Part shown: positions 1-5,926 of the stretch, piece by piece
Position numbering within the stretch: position 1 is the stretch's first letter
Layout: the number at the start of each line of letters is the position of its first letter
Assembly (NCBI GenBank): GCA_946482615.1
Contig: CAMLSF010000208.1
Span: 1-5,983 of the forward strand
Direction of reading: 5' to 3'
DNA from: an uncultured Chromatiaceae bacterium
Lineage (GTDB): Bacteria; Pseudomonadota; Gammaproteobacteria; Enterobacterales; Alteromonadaceae
DNA: 5,983 bases
Notes under the pieces: model-generated
Told to the model about the DNA's origin: nothing
What the model saw: only the letters and a program-made list of their open reading frames with translations
Databases searched by the model: none
Program-made: the position numbers and the translations under genes

Positions 1-40
1 GGATTTTGAATTTTGATTCAAAATCCAAGGCCTGACCCCC
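1..40 (-). repeat. REP-like palindromic repeat with a perfect hairpin
   Basis: Positions 1-11 (GGATTTTGAAT) and 16-26 (ATTCAAAATCC) are a perfect 11-bp inverted repeat around a 4-base loop. Next to it, read on the minus strand from 40 to 23, is GGGGGTCAGGCCTTGGAT. This matches positions 5903-5920 on the plus strand at 17 of 18 bases. The hairpin lies just downstream of the DUF971 stop codon, so it could protect or end the hslV-hslU-DUF971 transcript, but no U-tract is visible inside the window and I do not call it an intrinsic terminator. The element may continue to the left of the window. G-rich motifs of this kind beside a hairpin resemble REP sequences mobilised by REP-associated tyrosine transposases; that assignment is inference. 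Confidence 0.6.
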
Positions 41-43
41 ATT

Positions 44-445
44 TTATAGTTGTTTGATCGTCAGCTGAATTTCGCGGTTGCTGTTGGCCTGTTTTAAACG
101 CTGCAGATAATCAGCCCAGAGTTCATGCTGTTGTGCGCCCAGTCTGGCCAGATAAGCCCAGCTGTATAAACCCGTCTGATGACCATCGTCAAACACCAGC
201 TTCACTGCATACTGGCCAACAGGCACTATCTGCACAATAGCCACGGCTTTTTTATGGCTGACCAATTGCGGTTTACCATGACCGCGCACTTCGGCCGAAG
301 GCGAAAAGACCCGTAAAAACTCAGCGCTCAACTGAAACTGCCGGCCGTCGGTAAATTTAACGTCCAGCAGTTTGCTTAAGCGATGATAATGCAGCACAGA
401 CACTTGTGGCGTGGTGCTCACAGGAGGTTGAGTCTGTGCTGTCAT
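44..445 (-). CDS. DUF971 (GBBH-like N-terminal domain) protein
   Basis: This 133-residue protein of unknown function matches the DUF971 family (PF06155), related to the N-terminal domain of gamma-butyrobetaine hydroxylase. The domain spans about residues 18-118. Recognisable parts are the FTDG turn (31-34), the LRVFSPSAEVRGHG segment (44-57), and the PVGQYAV...FDDGH..GLYSWAYL block (75-99). It contains no cysteine, so a Cys-rich zinc site like that of the eukaryotic enzyme is absent, and no oxygenase domain follows. The ATG is preceded by a strong AGGAG ribosome site (451-455, spacing 5). It begins 13 bp after the hslU stop, so it is probably co-transcribed with hslVU. DUF971 domains are also found fused to Mrp/ApbC-type iron-sulfur carrier proteins, so a link to Fe-S or protein quality control is possible but is only inference. 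The first ~15 residues are low complexity (Thr, Gln, Pro). Confidence 0.88.
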   Translation of the reverse strand: MTAQTQPPVSTTPQVSVLHYHRLSKLLDVKFTDGRQFQLSAEFLRVFSPSAEVRGHGKPQLVSHKKAVAIVQIVPVGQYAVKLVFDDGHQTGLYSWAYLARLGAQQHELWADYLQRLKQANSNREIQLTIKQL

Positions 446-458
446 AACATCTCCTGCA

Positions 459-1790
459 CTATAAAATAAAACGGCTTAAGTCTTCGTCCTGCACTAAAGC
501 GTCCAGGTGCGAGTCGACATAAGCGGCGTCGATCAAAATTTGCTGACCGCTGTGGTCTGCTGCATCAAAAGATAACTCCTCCAGCAAGCGTTCCATCACA
601 GTATACAAACGGCGCGCGCCAATGTTTTCAGTACGCTCATTCACTTGCCAGGCCGCATTGGCAATACGTTTAATGCCGTCGTCGGCAAAACGAAGCTGCA
701 CACCTTCGGTCGCCAGCATAGCGACACTTTGTTCGGTCAACGAGGCTTTAGGTTCAGTCAGAATGCGCTCAAAATCATGAGCTGACAGGGCATCCAGCTC
801 AACCCGGATCGGCAGACGGCCTTGCAGTTCCGGCACTAAATCTGATGGTTTTGCCATCTGGAATGCGCCTGAGGCAATAAACAAAATATGATCGGTTTTG
901 ACCATGCCGTGTTTCGTATTGACTGTGCAGCCTTCGATAAGTGGCAGTAAATCCCGTTGCACCCCTTCACGCGACACATCTGGGCCACTGGTTTCGCCAC
1001 GCTTACAAATTTTGTCTATTTCATCAATAAAGACAATGCCGGTTTGCTCCACTGCGTCCAGAGCTTTCAGTTTCAGCTCTTCCGGATTAACCAGACGGCC
1101 AGCTTCTTCTTCCACCAGTTGTTTAAAGGCGTCTTTAATTTTTAATTTGCGGCTTTTTTTCTTGTCCGAACCCAGGTTCTGAAACATAGACTGCAGCTGG
1201 GAGGTCATTTCTTCCATGCCAGGAGGAGCCATAATCTCCACCCCCATCACAGGGGCTGCCAAATCAATTTCAATTTCTTTATCGTCCAGCTGACCTTCAC
1301 GCAATTTTTTACGGAAAATTTGTCTGGTGTTGCTATCCGACTCACTCTGTTCAGCTTTGCCCCAGGCATCACGGGCTGGTGGTAATAACGCATCCAGAAT
1401 ACGCTCTTCCGCTGCTTCTTCAGCACGGAATTTGTTTTTTGCCACTTCCTGTTCACGGAACATTTTTACCGCGCTGTCGGTTAAATCGCGGATAATACTT
1501 TCCACTTCTTTGCCGACATAACCTACTTCGGTGAACTTAGTCGCTTCCACTTTGATAAAAGGCGCGTTGGCCAGTTTGGCCAGACGACGGGCTATTTCAG
1601 TTTTACCTACACCTGTTGGGCCTATCATCAGAATGTTTTTGGGGGTCACTTCCTGACGCAATGCCGGGTCCAGCTGCATCCGGCGCCATCTGTTACGCAG
1701 TGCAATGGCTACTGCTCTTTTGGCATTGGCCTGACCAATAATATGGCGTTCCAGCTCGTGGACTATTTCTCTTGGGGTCATATCAGACAT
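459..1790 (-). CDS. hslU: HslU, AAA+ ATPase (unfoldase) subunit of the HslVU protease
   Basis: HslU forms a hexameric ATP-driven ring that unfolds cytoplasmic substrates and feeds them into the HslV peptidase. The protein has 443 residues, the same length as E. coli HslU. The N-terminus [10 protein letters not shown] is almost that of E. coli, which fixes the ATG start. Walker A is GPTGVGKT (57-64), the substrate-gripping pore loop is GYVG (90-93), and Walker B is IVFIDEID (252-259). The arginine-finger region is GR (324-325) and sensor 2 is GARR (391-394). The intermediate (I) domain occupies about 110-243 and is charged. The C-terminal tail EDLSRFIL (436-443), which docks into HslV and activates it, is intact. 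The gene begins 11 bp after the hslV stop; an AAGGGT ribosome site overlaps that stop codon. Expression probably follows the candidate heat-shock promoter upstream of hslV. Confidence 0.98.
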   Translation of the reverse strand: MSDMTPREIVHELERHIIGQANAKRAVAIALRNRWRRMQLDPALRQEVTPKNILMIGPTGVGKTEIARRLAKLANAPFIKVEATKFTEVGYVGKEVESIIRDLTDSAVKMFREQEVAKNKFRAEEAAEERILDALLPPARDAWGKAEQSESDSNTRQIFRKKLREGQLDDKEIEIDLAAPVMGVEIMAPPGMEEMTSQLQSMFQNLGSDKKKSRKLKIKDAFKQLVEEEAGRLVNPEELKLKALDAVEQTGIVFIDEIDKICKRGETSGPDVSREGVQRDLLPLIEGCTVNTKHGMVKTDHILFIASGAFQMAKPSDLVPELQGRLPIRVELDALSAHDFERILTEPKASLTEQSVAMLATEGVQLRFADDGIKRIANAAWQVNERTENIGARRLYTVMERLLEELSFDAADHSGQQILIDAAYVDSHLDALVQDEDLSRFIL

Positions 1791-1801
1791 GCAAATTACC
1801 C

Positions 1802-2320
1802 TTACAATTCTTCAATGGTCTGGTGATGATTGGTATACACACAAATATCACCAGCTATGGTTAAGCTTTTTTCCGCAATTTCACGGGCGCTGAGTTCAGT
1901 GTTGGCCAACAGTGCTGTGGCAGCGGCCTGAGCAAAAGGTCCACCACTGCCTATGGCGATTAAGTCATGTTCTGGCTGGATCACATCGCCGTTGCCTGTG
2001 ATGATCAGTGAGCAGTTGGCATCGGCCACAGCGAGCAAAGCTTCGAGTTTGCGCAACATCCGGTCGGTGCGCCAGTCTTTGGCCAGCTCAACAGCAGCGC
2101 GCATTAAATGGCCCTGATGCATTTCGAGTTTGGCTTCAAAACGTTCAAATAAAGTAAAAGCGTCGGCTGTGCCGCCGGCAAAACCAGCCAGCACTTTGCC
2201 ATGGTACAAACGGCGGACTTTGCGGGCATTGCCCTTCATCACGGTATTACCCAGCGAAACCTGGCCGTCACCAGCAATGGCAACATGGCCGTTGCGGCGT
2301 ACAGAAACAATAGTGGTCAT
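1802..2320 (-). CDS. hslV: HslV, threonine peptidase subunit of the HslVU protease
   Basis: HslV is the proteasome-beta-like peptidase that forms a double hexameric ring in the cytoplasm and degrades proteins delivered by HslU. The protein has 172 residues. Met1 is followed by Thr2-Thr3; removal of Met1 exposes the catalytic N-terminal threonine. Other active-site features are the GDGQ turn (17-20), the lysine of NARKVRR (Lys34, Lys33 in mature numbering), and the GSGG loop near residue 124. The sequence is closely similar to E. coli HslV throughout, for example [15 protein letters not shown] and [21 protein letters not shown]. It stops at TIEEL, about four residues shorter than E. coli HslV, with no sign of a frameshift. 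An AGGG ribosome site (2327-2330) lies 6 bases before the ATG. It is the first gene of the likely hslV-hslU-DUF971 operon. Confidence 0.98.
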   Translation of the reverse strand: MTTIVSVRRNGHVAIAGDGQVSLGNTVMKGNARKVRRLYHGKVLAGFAGGTADAFTLFERFEAKLEMHQGHLMRAAVELAKDWRTDRMLRKLEALLAVADANCSLIITGNGDVIQPEHDLIAIGSGGPFAQAAATALLANTELSAREIAEKSLTIAGDICVYTNHHQTIEEL

Positions 2321-2359
2321 CAGAAGCCCTTTTTGGCTGAAGAAAACAGATTAGCAAGG

Positions 2360-2387
2360 AAATAAGGGTGGGGACGCAAATTTTCAA
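2360..2387 (-). promoter_or_regulatory. Candidate heat-shock (sigma32-type) promoter of hslV
   Basis: On the minus strand, TTGAAA (2387-2382) is followed after 13 bases by CCCTTATTT (2368-2360). The sigma32 consensus is TTGAAA, a spacer of about 11-16 bases, then CCCCATNT. The -35 box is exact and the spacing fits, but the -10 box agrees only in its CCC and AT-rich end. hslVU is a classical heat-shock operon in E. coli, which supports the call. Transcription would start around 2350, giving a leader of about 30 bases. The -35 box touches the end of the repeat pair at 2387. Confidence 0.5.
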
Positions 2388-2512
2388 TACCCTTCGTACT
2401 TGAAGCTGCAGCTTTGTTGACTGCGTGCTCTCGCCCCAGTCACATAGGTTTACTATGTTCCTGGGGTCTCACGCACTTGTCGCCTCCCTGCAACTCCAAT
2501 TACTTTGGGTAT
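2387..2512. repeat. Palindromic repeat, unit 1
   Basis: The central hairpin has stem CATAG (2443-2447) and CTATG (2453-2457) around loop GTTTA, extended after a small internal loop by GACCCC-type pairing between 2434-2439 and 2461-2466. Farther out, GCGTG (2423-2427) pairs with CACGC (2470-2474), and TTGAAGCTGCAG (2401-2412 region) is nearly complementary to CTGCAACTCCAA (2488-2499 region). The outermost ATACCC and GGGTAT also pair. Thus almost the whole unit can fold as one long interrupted hairpin. Its left arm is better matched to its right arm than in unit 2. Confidence 0.85.
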
Positions 2513-2638
2513 ATACCCTTCGTACCTTAGGCTGCCGCTTTGTTGACTGCGTGCTCTCGCCCCAGTCACATAGGTTTACTATGTTCCTGGGGTCTCACGC
2601 ACTTGTCGCCTCCCTGCAACTCCAATTACTTTGGGTAT
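2513..2638. repeat. Palindromic repeat, unit 2
   Basis: This unit starts on the base after unit 1 ends. It carries the same central hairpin (CATAG 2569-2573, CTATG 2579-2583). Its left arm differs from unit 1 at 2526, 2528, 2530 and 2536, where it reads CCTTAGGCTGCCG, and this weakens pairing with its own right arm. The remaining 102 bases of the unit to its right end are identical to unit 1. Confidence 0.85.
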
Positions 2639-2662
2639 ACTTGGGTATAGATATGAATATGT

Positions 2663-3193
2663 TTAAGTAGCGTTCGCGATACGGCACTCAGCCACTTTTT
2701 GGCGCATCAAACGACTTTTATCGCTTTCTGCCTGACGTTTACTGGCGTAAGGCCCTAAAGTGACACGGAAAAACACGCCATTTTTACCTTCAATACGCCG
2801 TACTTCCGAAGGGTAACCGGCAAAAGCGACTTTGGCTTTCATTTGCTGGGCTGTTTCAATAGCACGGTAAGTGCCACAAAACATTAAAAACGGCCCTTTG
2901 GCTTCCAGTTCTTCTACCTTGACCTGAATTTCTTTGTTTTCCAGTTCTTTAATGTACTGATAAGGCTCGGCTGCTGGCTTAGGGGGCAACTCGTCTTTTT
3001 TGGCGGTAATAGCAGGAGTTACCGCATCATCCACCGGAGTTTTTTGTGACAAATGGTATAAAAACCATGCAAAACCAATAACTAAAGCGCCGACAGTTAT
3101 TACTAACGGCCAGGGGAAAGGTTTGACTGTTTTGGTATTTTTTTTAGGTCTGGGAGCGGCCCGACCTGCTTTGACATAATCTCTTTGTGGCAT
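2663..3193 (-). CDS. ftsN: FtsN, cell-division activator with SPOR domain (compact form)
   Basis: FtsN is a bitopic inner-membrane protein that triggers septal peptidoglycan synthesis by FtsWI through FtsA and FtsQLB. I chose the ATG at 3193 (176 residues) because MPQRDYVKAG matches the E. coli start MAQRDYV; an in-frame TTG at 3211 would add six residues. Order: basic cytoplasmic tail (1-26), one membrane helix (about 27-48), short periplasmic linker, a YQYIKELE motif (78-85) equivalent to the essential E. coli segment WRYIKELE, then the SPOR domain (about 101-176), which binds denuded glycan at the septum. Cys106 and Cys170 correspond to the E. coli SPOR disulfide pair. E. coli FtsN has 319 residues; here almost all the long Gln-rich linker before SPOR is missing. 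The gene starts 66 bp after the priA stop. No convincing promoter or strong ribosome site was seen in that gap, so co-transcription with priA is plausible. Confidence 0.9.
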   Translation of the reverse strand: MPQRDYVKAGRAAPRPKKNTKTVKPFPWPLVITVGALVIGFAWFLYHLSQKTPVDDAVTPAITAKKDELPPKPAAEPYQYIKELENKEIQVKVEELEAKGPFLMFCGTYRAIETAQQMKAKVAFAGYPSEVRRIEGKNGVFFRVTLGPYASKRQAESDKSRLMRQKVAECRIANAT

Positions 3194-3259
3194 CTTCACA
3201 ACTAAGGACAACTGGCCTGATGTCCCGCATTCTACTGCAGTTTTGTTAAAAAGAAATGA

Positions 3260-5425
3260 TTAATTCAGGTCTTGCGGGTCTACATCCAGCTGCCATTTTA
3301 CTTTGCGGCTTAATGACCAGCGGCTGATTTCGGCCAGCACTGAGTCCAGACTTTGGTGTAATTGTTTTCTGTCTTTAGCAAACAACTGTAGTTGCCAGCG
3401 GTATTTGCCCGCTTTACGCTCCAGTGGGCAAGCCAGCGGGCCAAGCAGCTGCACTTGTGGCCAGTGGCTGTAATGATCTGCTACTTTTTGCAGCCATTCT
3501 TTGCAAAGTTCCAGTTGGTGCGCTTCCACTCTGAATAACGCAAGGAACATAAAAGGTGGTAAAAAGGTTTGTTGCCGCTCTTTTAATGCACTGCGGGCAA
3601 AAGAGGCGTAACCGTTCTGGATCACATCCTGCAGCAGGGCATGGCCGGGATAATGGGTTTGCAGTAAAACTTTGCCTGGTTGTGAGCCACGACCAGCACG
3701 ACCTGATACCTGGGTTAACAACTGAGCGAGTTGTTCAGGGGCGCGAAAATCATTGCTATACAAAGCCGAGTCGACATCAATAATCACCACAAGGCCAACA
3801 TTCGGGAAATGATGGCCTTTGGCCAGCATCTGAGTGCCTAAAATCAGCTGAGGCTCACCTTGTAAGATCTGATCCAAAGCCTGCTGCAAGCTGCCTTTGC
3901 GTCTGGTGCTGTCTCTGTCCAACCGGGTGACACTATGTGTGGGGAACAGCTGCTGCAGTTGTTCTTCCAGCTGTTCAGTACCTTGCCCCACAGGTGCCAG
4001 TTGAGTGCTGCCACAACCACCACATTGGTGCGGCACGCCTTTAGTGGCGCCACAATGGTGGCACACCAGCTGACGGCTTTGTTTATGAAAAGTAGTAAAA
4101 GCACTGCATCTGTGACATTCGGTCATCCAGCCACATTCATGACAAATCAAAGCAGGCGCAAAACCACGGCGGTTTAAAAACAGCAGTACTTGCTGGCCGA
4201 GCTTTAAATGTTGTTCGATACGCTGCCGGGTTAAACCCGCCATGCCGTGGATCATTTGTTGTTGTTTTAAATCGACCAATTCTACTGTTGGCATCAACTG
4301 ACCAGCAGCGCGGTCTGGTAATTCCAGATGAGCAAAACGGCCTTGTTGCACATTGGCAAGGCTCTCTAAGCTCGGTGTGGCTGAGCCCAATAAAATAGGG
4401 CAACCCTGAATAGAAGCGCGTTTAATGGCTAAGTCACGGGCGTGATAACGAAAACCGTCCTGCTGCTTAAAGGAGTTATCGTGTTCTTCATCAATAATTA
4501 ATAAATCGAGCTTTAAAAAAGGTAAAAACAAGGCGGAGCGGGTGCCTATCACTATGGCTAAATCACCGGTTTGGCAGCGTTGCCAGACGGTAAAACGCTC
4601 AAGATCTGTCATATTGGAGTGCCAGACGCCCACAGGCACAGCAAAACGTTGTTCAAAACGGGCTAAAGTTTGAGGTGTTAAACCTATTTCAGGCACCAAC
4701 ACCAGTACCTGCCCACCGGCTTTGACCACCGGGCTTATGCTTTGCAGATAAACTTCGGTTTTGCCTGAACCTGTCACCCCTTCCAGTAAAAAACAACTGA
4801 AACTGCCTAAGGCTTGTTGCACTGCTGTCACCGCCAGCGCCTGCGCCGGATTGAGTGGCAAAGATTTTTGCTGCTCAGCTGCAGTGTGATAAGGGCCATA
4901 TAACACTGGCGTCACTTGAGCCCAACCTTGTTCAACAAAATACTGCAGCTCTTTACGCTGGAAATGCTGCAGTAACAGCGTTTCGGTTTGAGGCTGCTGC
5001 AGCTGTTGCCATAAGGCCAGCCGTTTTTTCGCCGCTTTAAACTGCTCTGCAGTTAAATGCCGGCCAGCTTCGGTCAGGCTGTAACTATGGTCTTTGACCG
5101 GATCAGCATTTTTACCGTCCCTTAATAAAGCGGGCAGGGCGCTGGTCAGTACATCGCCTAAAGGATGATGGTAATAATCGGCGGCAAAACTGAGTAACTG
5201 CCGGATAGGGGCTGCTAAGACCGGAGTTTGATCTAAAACCTGAGTGACGGCTTTCAGTTGAGTAACGTCGTAGCTATCTGTGGGGTTCAGTTGCCAGACA
5301 ATACCTATCAGTTCACGTTTGCCAAAAGGCACCAAAACCCGACAACCTGGCTGCACTTCCATGTCACAAAGGTAATCAAAATGCACCCTAAGAGGTATAG
5401 GTAAGGCTACCCGCAGTACTGTCAC
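3260..5425 (-). CDS. priA: PriA, primosomal replication-restart DNA helicase
   Basis: PriA is a superfamily 2 helicase with 3'-to-5' polarity that recognises stalled forks and D-loops and loads the replisome through PriB, DnaT and DnaB/C-type partners. The protein has 721 residues (E. coli 732). The N-terminal 3' DNA-binding domain (about 1-105) contains ALPIPL...FDYL and AADYYHHPLGDVL. Helicase motifs include Walker A GVTGSGKT (216-223), the DEEH box (312-315), and the aromatic-rich loop near 318-330. Eight zinc-binding cysteines lie at 428, 431, 437, 440, 455, 458, 468 and 471. Motifs V and VI are GTQMLAKGHHF (530-540) and QVSGRAGRG (572-580). The C-terminus (KVKWQLDVDP) is family-typical. 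The start is GTG, chosen because VLRVALPIPL aligns with the E. coli N-terminus and AGGTGG (5440-5435) sits 9 bases upstream. Residues about 105-200 are the least conserved. It is divergent from rpmE. Confidence 0.98.
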   Translation of the reverse strand: MTVLRVALPIPLRVHFDYLCDMEVQPGCRVLVPFGKRELIGIVWQLNPTDSYDVTQLKAVTQVLDQTPVLAAPIRQLLSFAADYYHHPLGDVLTSALPALLRDGKNADPVKDHSYSLTEAGRHLTAEQFKAAKKRLALWQQLQQPQTETLLLQHFQRKELQYFVEQGWAQVTPVLYGPYHTAAEQQKSLPLNPAQALAVTAVQQALGSFSCFLLEGVTGSGKTEVYLQSISPVVKAGGQVLVLVPEIGLTPQTLARFEQRFAVPVGVWHSNMTDLERFTVWQRCQTGDLAIVIGTRSALFLPFLKLDLLIIDEEHDNSFKQQDGFRYHARDLAIKRASIQGCPILLGSATPSLESLANVQQGRFAHLELPDRAAGQLMPTVELVDLKQQQMIHGMAGLTRQRIEQHLKLGQQVLLFLNRRGFAPALICHECGWMTECHRCSAFTTFHKQSRQLVCHHCGATKGVPHQCGGCGSTQLAPVGQGTEQLEEQLQQLFPTHSVTRLDRDSTRRKGSLQQALDQILQGEPQLILGTQMLAKGHHFPNVGLVVIIDVDSALYSNDFRAPEQLAQLLTQVSGRAGRGSQPGKVLLQTHYPGHALLQDVIQNGYASFARSALKERQQTFLPPFMFLALFRVEAHQLELCKEWLQKVADHYSHWPQVQLLGPLACPLERKAGKYRWQLQLFAKDRKQLHQSLDSVLAEISRWSLSRKVKWQLDVDPQDLN

Positions 5426-5508
5426 AGCTAAATTCCACCTGTTTTATCAAGCAATTAGTTTAATGATCGACGTAACACAAAGCCATTAAAAATAAATCAG
5501 CCATTTTG

Positions 5509-5537
5509 TTGAAACTTTAAGCCTTAGCCATTAAACT
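5509..5537 (+). promoter_or_regulatory. Candidate sigma70 promoter of rpmE
   Basis: TTGAAA (5509-5514, five of six consensus bases) is separated by exactly 17 bases from TAAACT (5532-5537, four of six). Transcription would start near 5544, giving a leader of about 75 bases before the rpmE ATG. It lies in the 193-bp gap between the divergent priA and rpmE starts. I saw no equally good priA promoter on the other strand. Confidence 0.55.
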
Positions 5538-5562
5538 ACGCGCCCTAATTTAACTGAAATTG

Positions 5563-5618
5563 CGTATGGTGTCTGACAACAGTTGATCAGATAGCGATAC
5601 GGCCTAACGAGGTAACCC
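5563..5618 (+). promoter_or_regulatory. Structured 5' leader of rpmE (candidate L31 autoregulatory leader)
   Basis: Two nested stems can form upstream of the start codon. The inner stem pairs TCTGACAA (5572-5579) with TTGATCAGA (5583-5591, one bulged A) around a CAG loop. The outer stem pairs CGTAT (5563-5567) with ATACG (5597-5601). The ribosome site GAGG (5609-5612) follows, 6 bases before the ATG. In E. coli, L31 represses its own mRNA translation through its leader, and ribosomal leader motifs for L31 have been described in gammaproteobacteria. That this leader belongs to that class is inference from location and foldability. Confidence 0.45.
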
Positions 5619-5831
5619 ATGAAACCAAGTATCCACCCGGAATACAAAGAAATCACTGCAACTTGTACTTGCGGTAACTCTTTCAAAACTCACTCTACAC
5701 TGTGCAAAGACATCCACCTGGACGTTTGCTCAGCTTGCCACCCATTCTACACTGGTAAGCAGAAAGTGTTAGACGTAGGCGGCCGTGTTGACCGCTTCAA
5801 AAAACGTTTCGCAGTACTGGGCGCCAAGTAA
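5619..5831 (+). CDS. rpmE: 50S ribosomal protein L31 (zinc-binding type)
   Basis: L31 is a small protein of the large ribosomal subunit that contributes to the bridge with the small subunit. The 70-residue length equals E. coli L31. The zinc ligands Cys16, Cys18, Cys37 and Cys40 (CTC and CSAC) are all present, so this is the zinc-containing (C+) paralogue, not the zinc-free form made under zinc starvation. Family blocks [27 protein letters not shown] and [11 protein letters not shown] are clear. Cys29 is an extra cysteine where E. coli has Gly. The ATG has a GAGG ribosome site at 5609-5612. The gene is monocistronic: it has its own promoter and leader upstream and an intrinsic terminator 15 bp downstream. 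Divergence from priA matches the E. coli arrangement. Confidence 0.98.
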   Translation: MKPSIHPEYKEITATCTCGNSFKTHSTLCKDIHLDVCSACHPFYTGKQKVLDVGGRVDRFKKRFAVLGAK

Positions 5832-5846
5832 TTTCAGGCATCAGTC

Positions 5847-5873
5847 AAAAAAGGCACCTAGGGTGCCTTTTTT
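5847..5873 (+). terminator. Rho-independent terminator of rpmE
   Basis: AAAAAAGGCACC (5847-5858) and GGTGCCTTTTTT (5862-5873) form a perfect 12-bp stem around a TAG loop, ending in a run of six T followed by ATT. It starts 15 bases after the rpmE stop. The A-run on the left arm would supply a U-tract to transcripts on the opposite strand too, so it may work in both directions. Confidence 0.93.
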
Positions 5874-5901
5874 ATTAGCTTTAATTCGGATCAGAATATT
5901 T

Positions 5902-5920
5902 GGGGGGTCAGGTCTTGGAT
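5902..5920 (+). repeat. GGGGGTCAGG-type repeat, right copy
   Basis: GGGGGGTCAGGTCTTGGAT matches the minus-strand reading of positions 40-23 at 17 of 18 overlapping bases (a single C/T difference), so the two copies face each other across the window. No matching hairpin follows here within the window; the next bases are CTTGTA and then an ATG. Related GGGGTCAGG motifs are, from memory, common next to REP-associated tyrosine transposase genes; this is not verified. Confidence 0.6.
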
Positions 5921-5926
5921 CTTGTA

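Larger units (their letters stand above)
2387..2650. repeat. Tandem pair of 126-bp imperfect palindromic repeats filling the ftsN-hslV gap
   Basis: Two abutting 126-bp units (2387-2512 and 2513-2638) begin ATACCCTTCGTAC and end ACTTTGGGTAT, so the termini are inverted (ATACCC/GGGTAT). They are identical at 122 of 126 positions; all four differences fall within 11 bp of the left arm. A further short copy of the end, ACTTGGGTATA, follows at 2639-2649. The units account for most of the intergenic region. A reading frame through them (2425-2670) is made entirely of repeat sequence and is not a gene. They are most likely a mobile, MITE-like or REP-like non-coding repeat. I recall similar ATACCC...GGGTAT repeats in Alteromonadales and Shewanella genomes, but could not check. 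They may also form hairpins in a read-through transcript from ftsN. Confidence 0.9.

Noticed and set aside
898..1521. Plus-strand frames opposite hslU
   Set aside because: They are antisense shadows of the highly conserved hslU coding frame, with no ribosome sites and low-complexity products.
2387..2638. Possible CRISPR array because of two direct repeats
   Set aside because: Units are 126 bp, abut with no spacers, are palindromic overall, and no cas genes are present.
2425..2670. 81-residue plus-strand frame with an internally repeated protein sequence
   Set aside because: The frame is opened by the two repeat units having a length divisible by three (126 bp); it has no ribosome site or family resemblance and is a by-product of the non-coding repeat.
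3229..3257. Possible ftsN promoter (TAGAAT at 3234-3229 on the minus strand)
   Set aside because: The -10-like box is good but the sequence at the proper -35 distance is not; evidence is too weak to annotate.
3556..5040. Short frames on both strands within priA
   Set aside because: They lie inside the priA reading frame, which has all expected motifs; nothing suggests overlapping genes.
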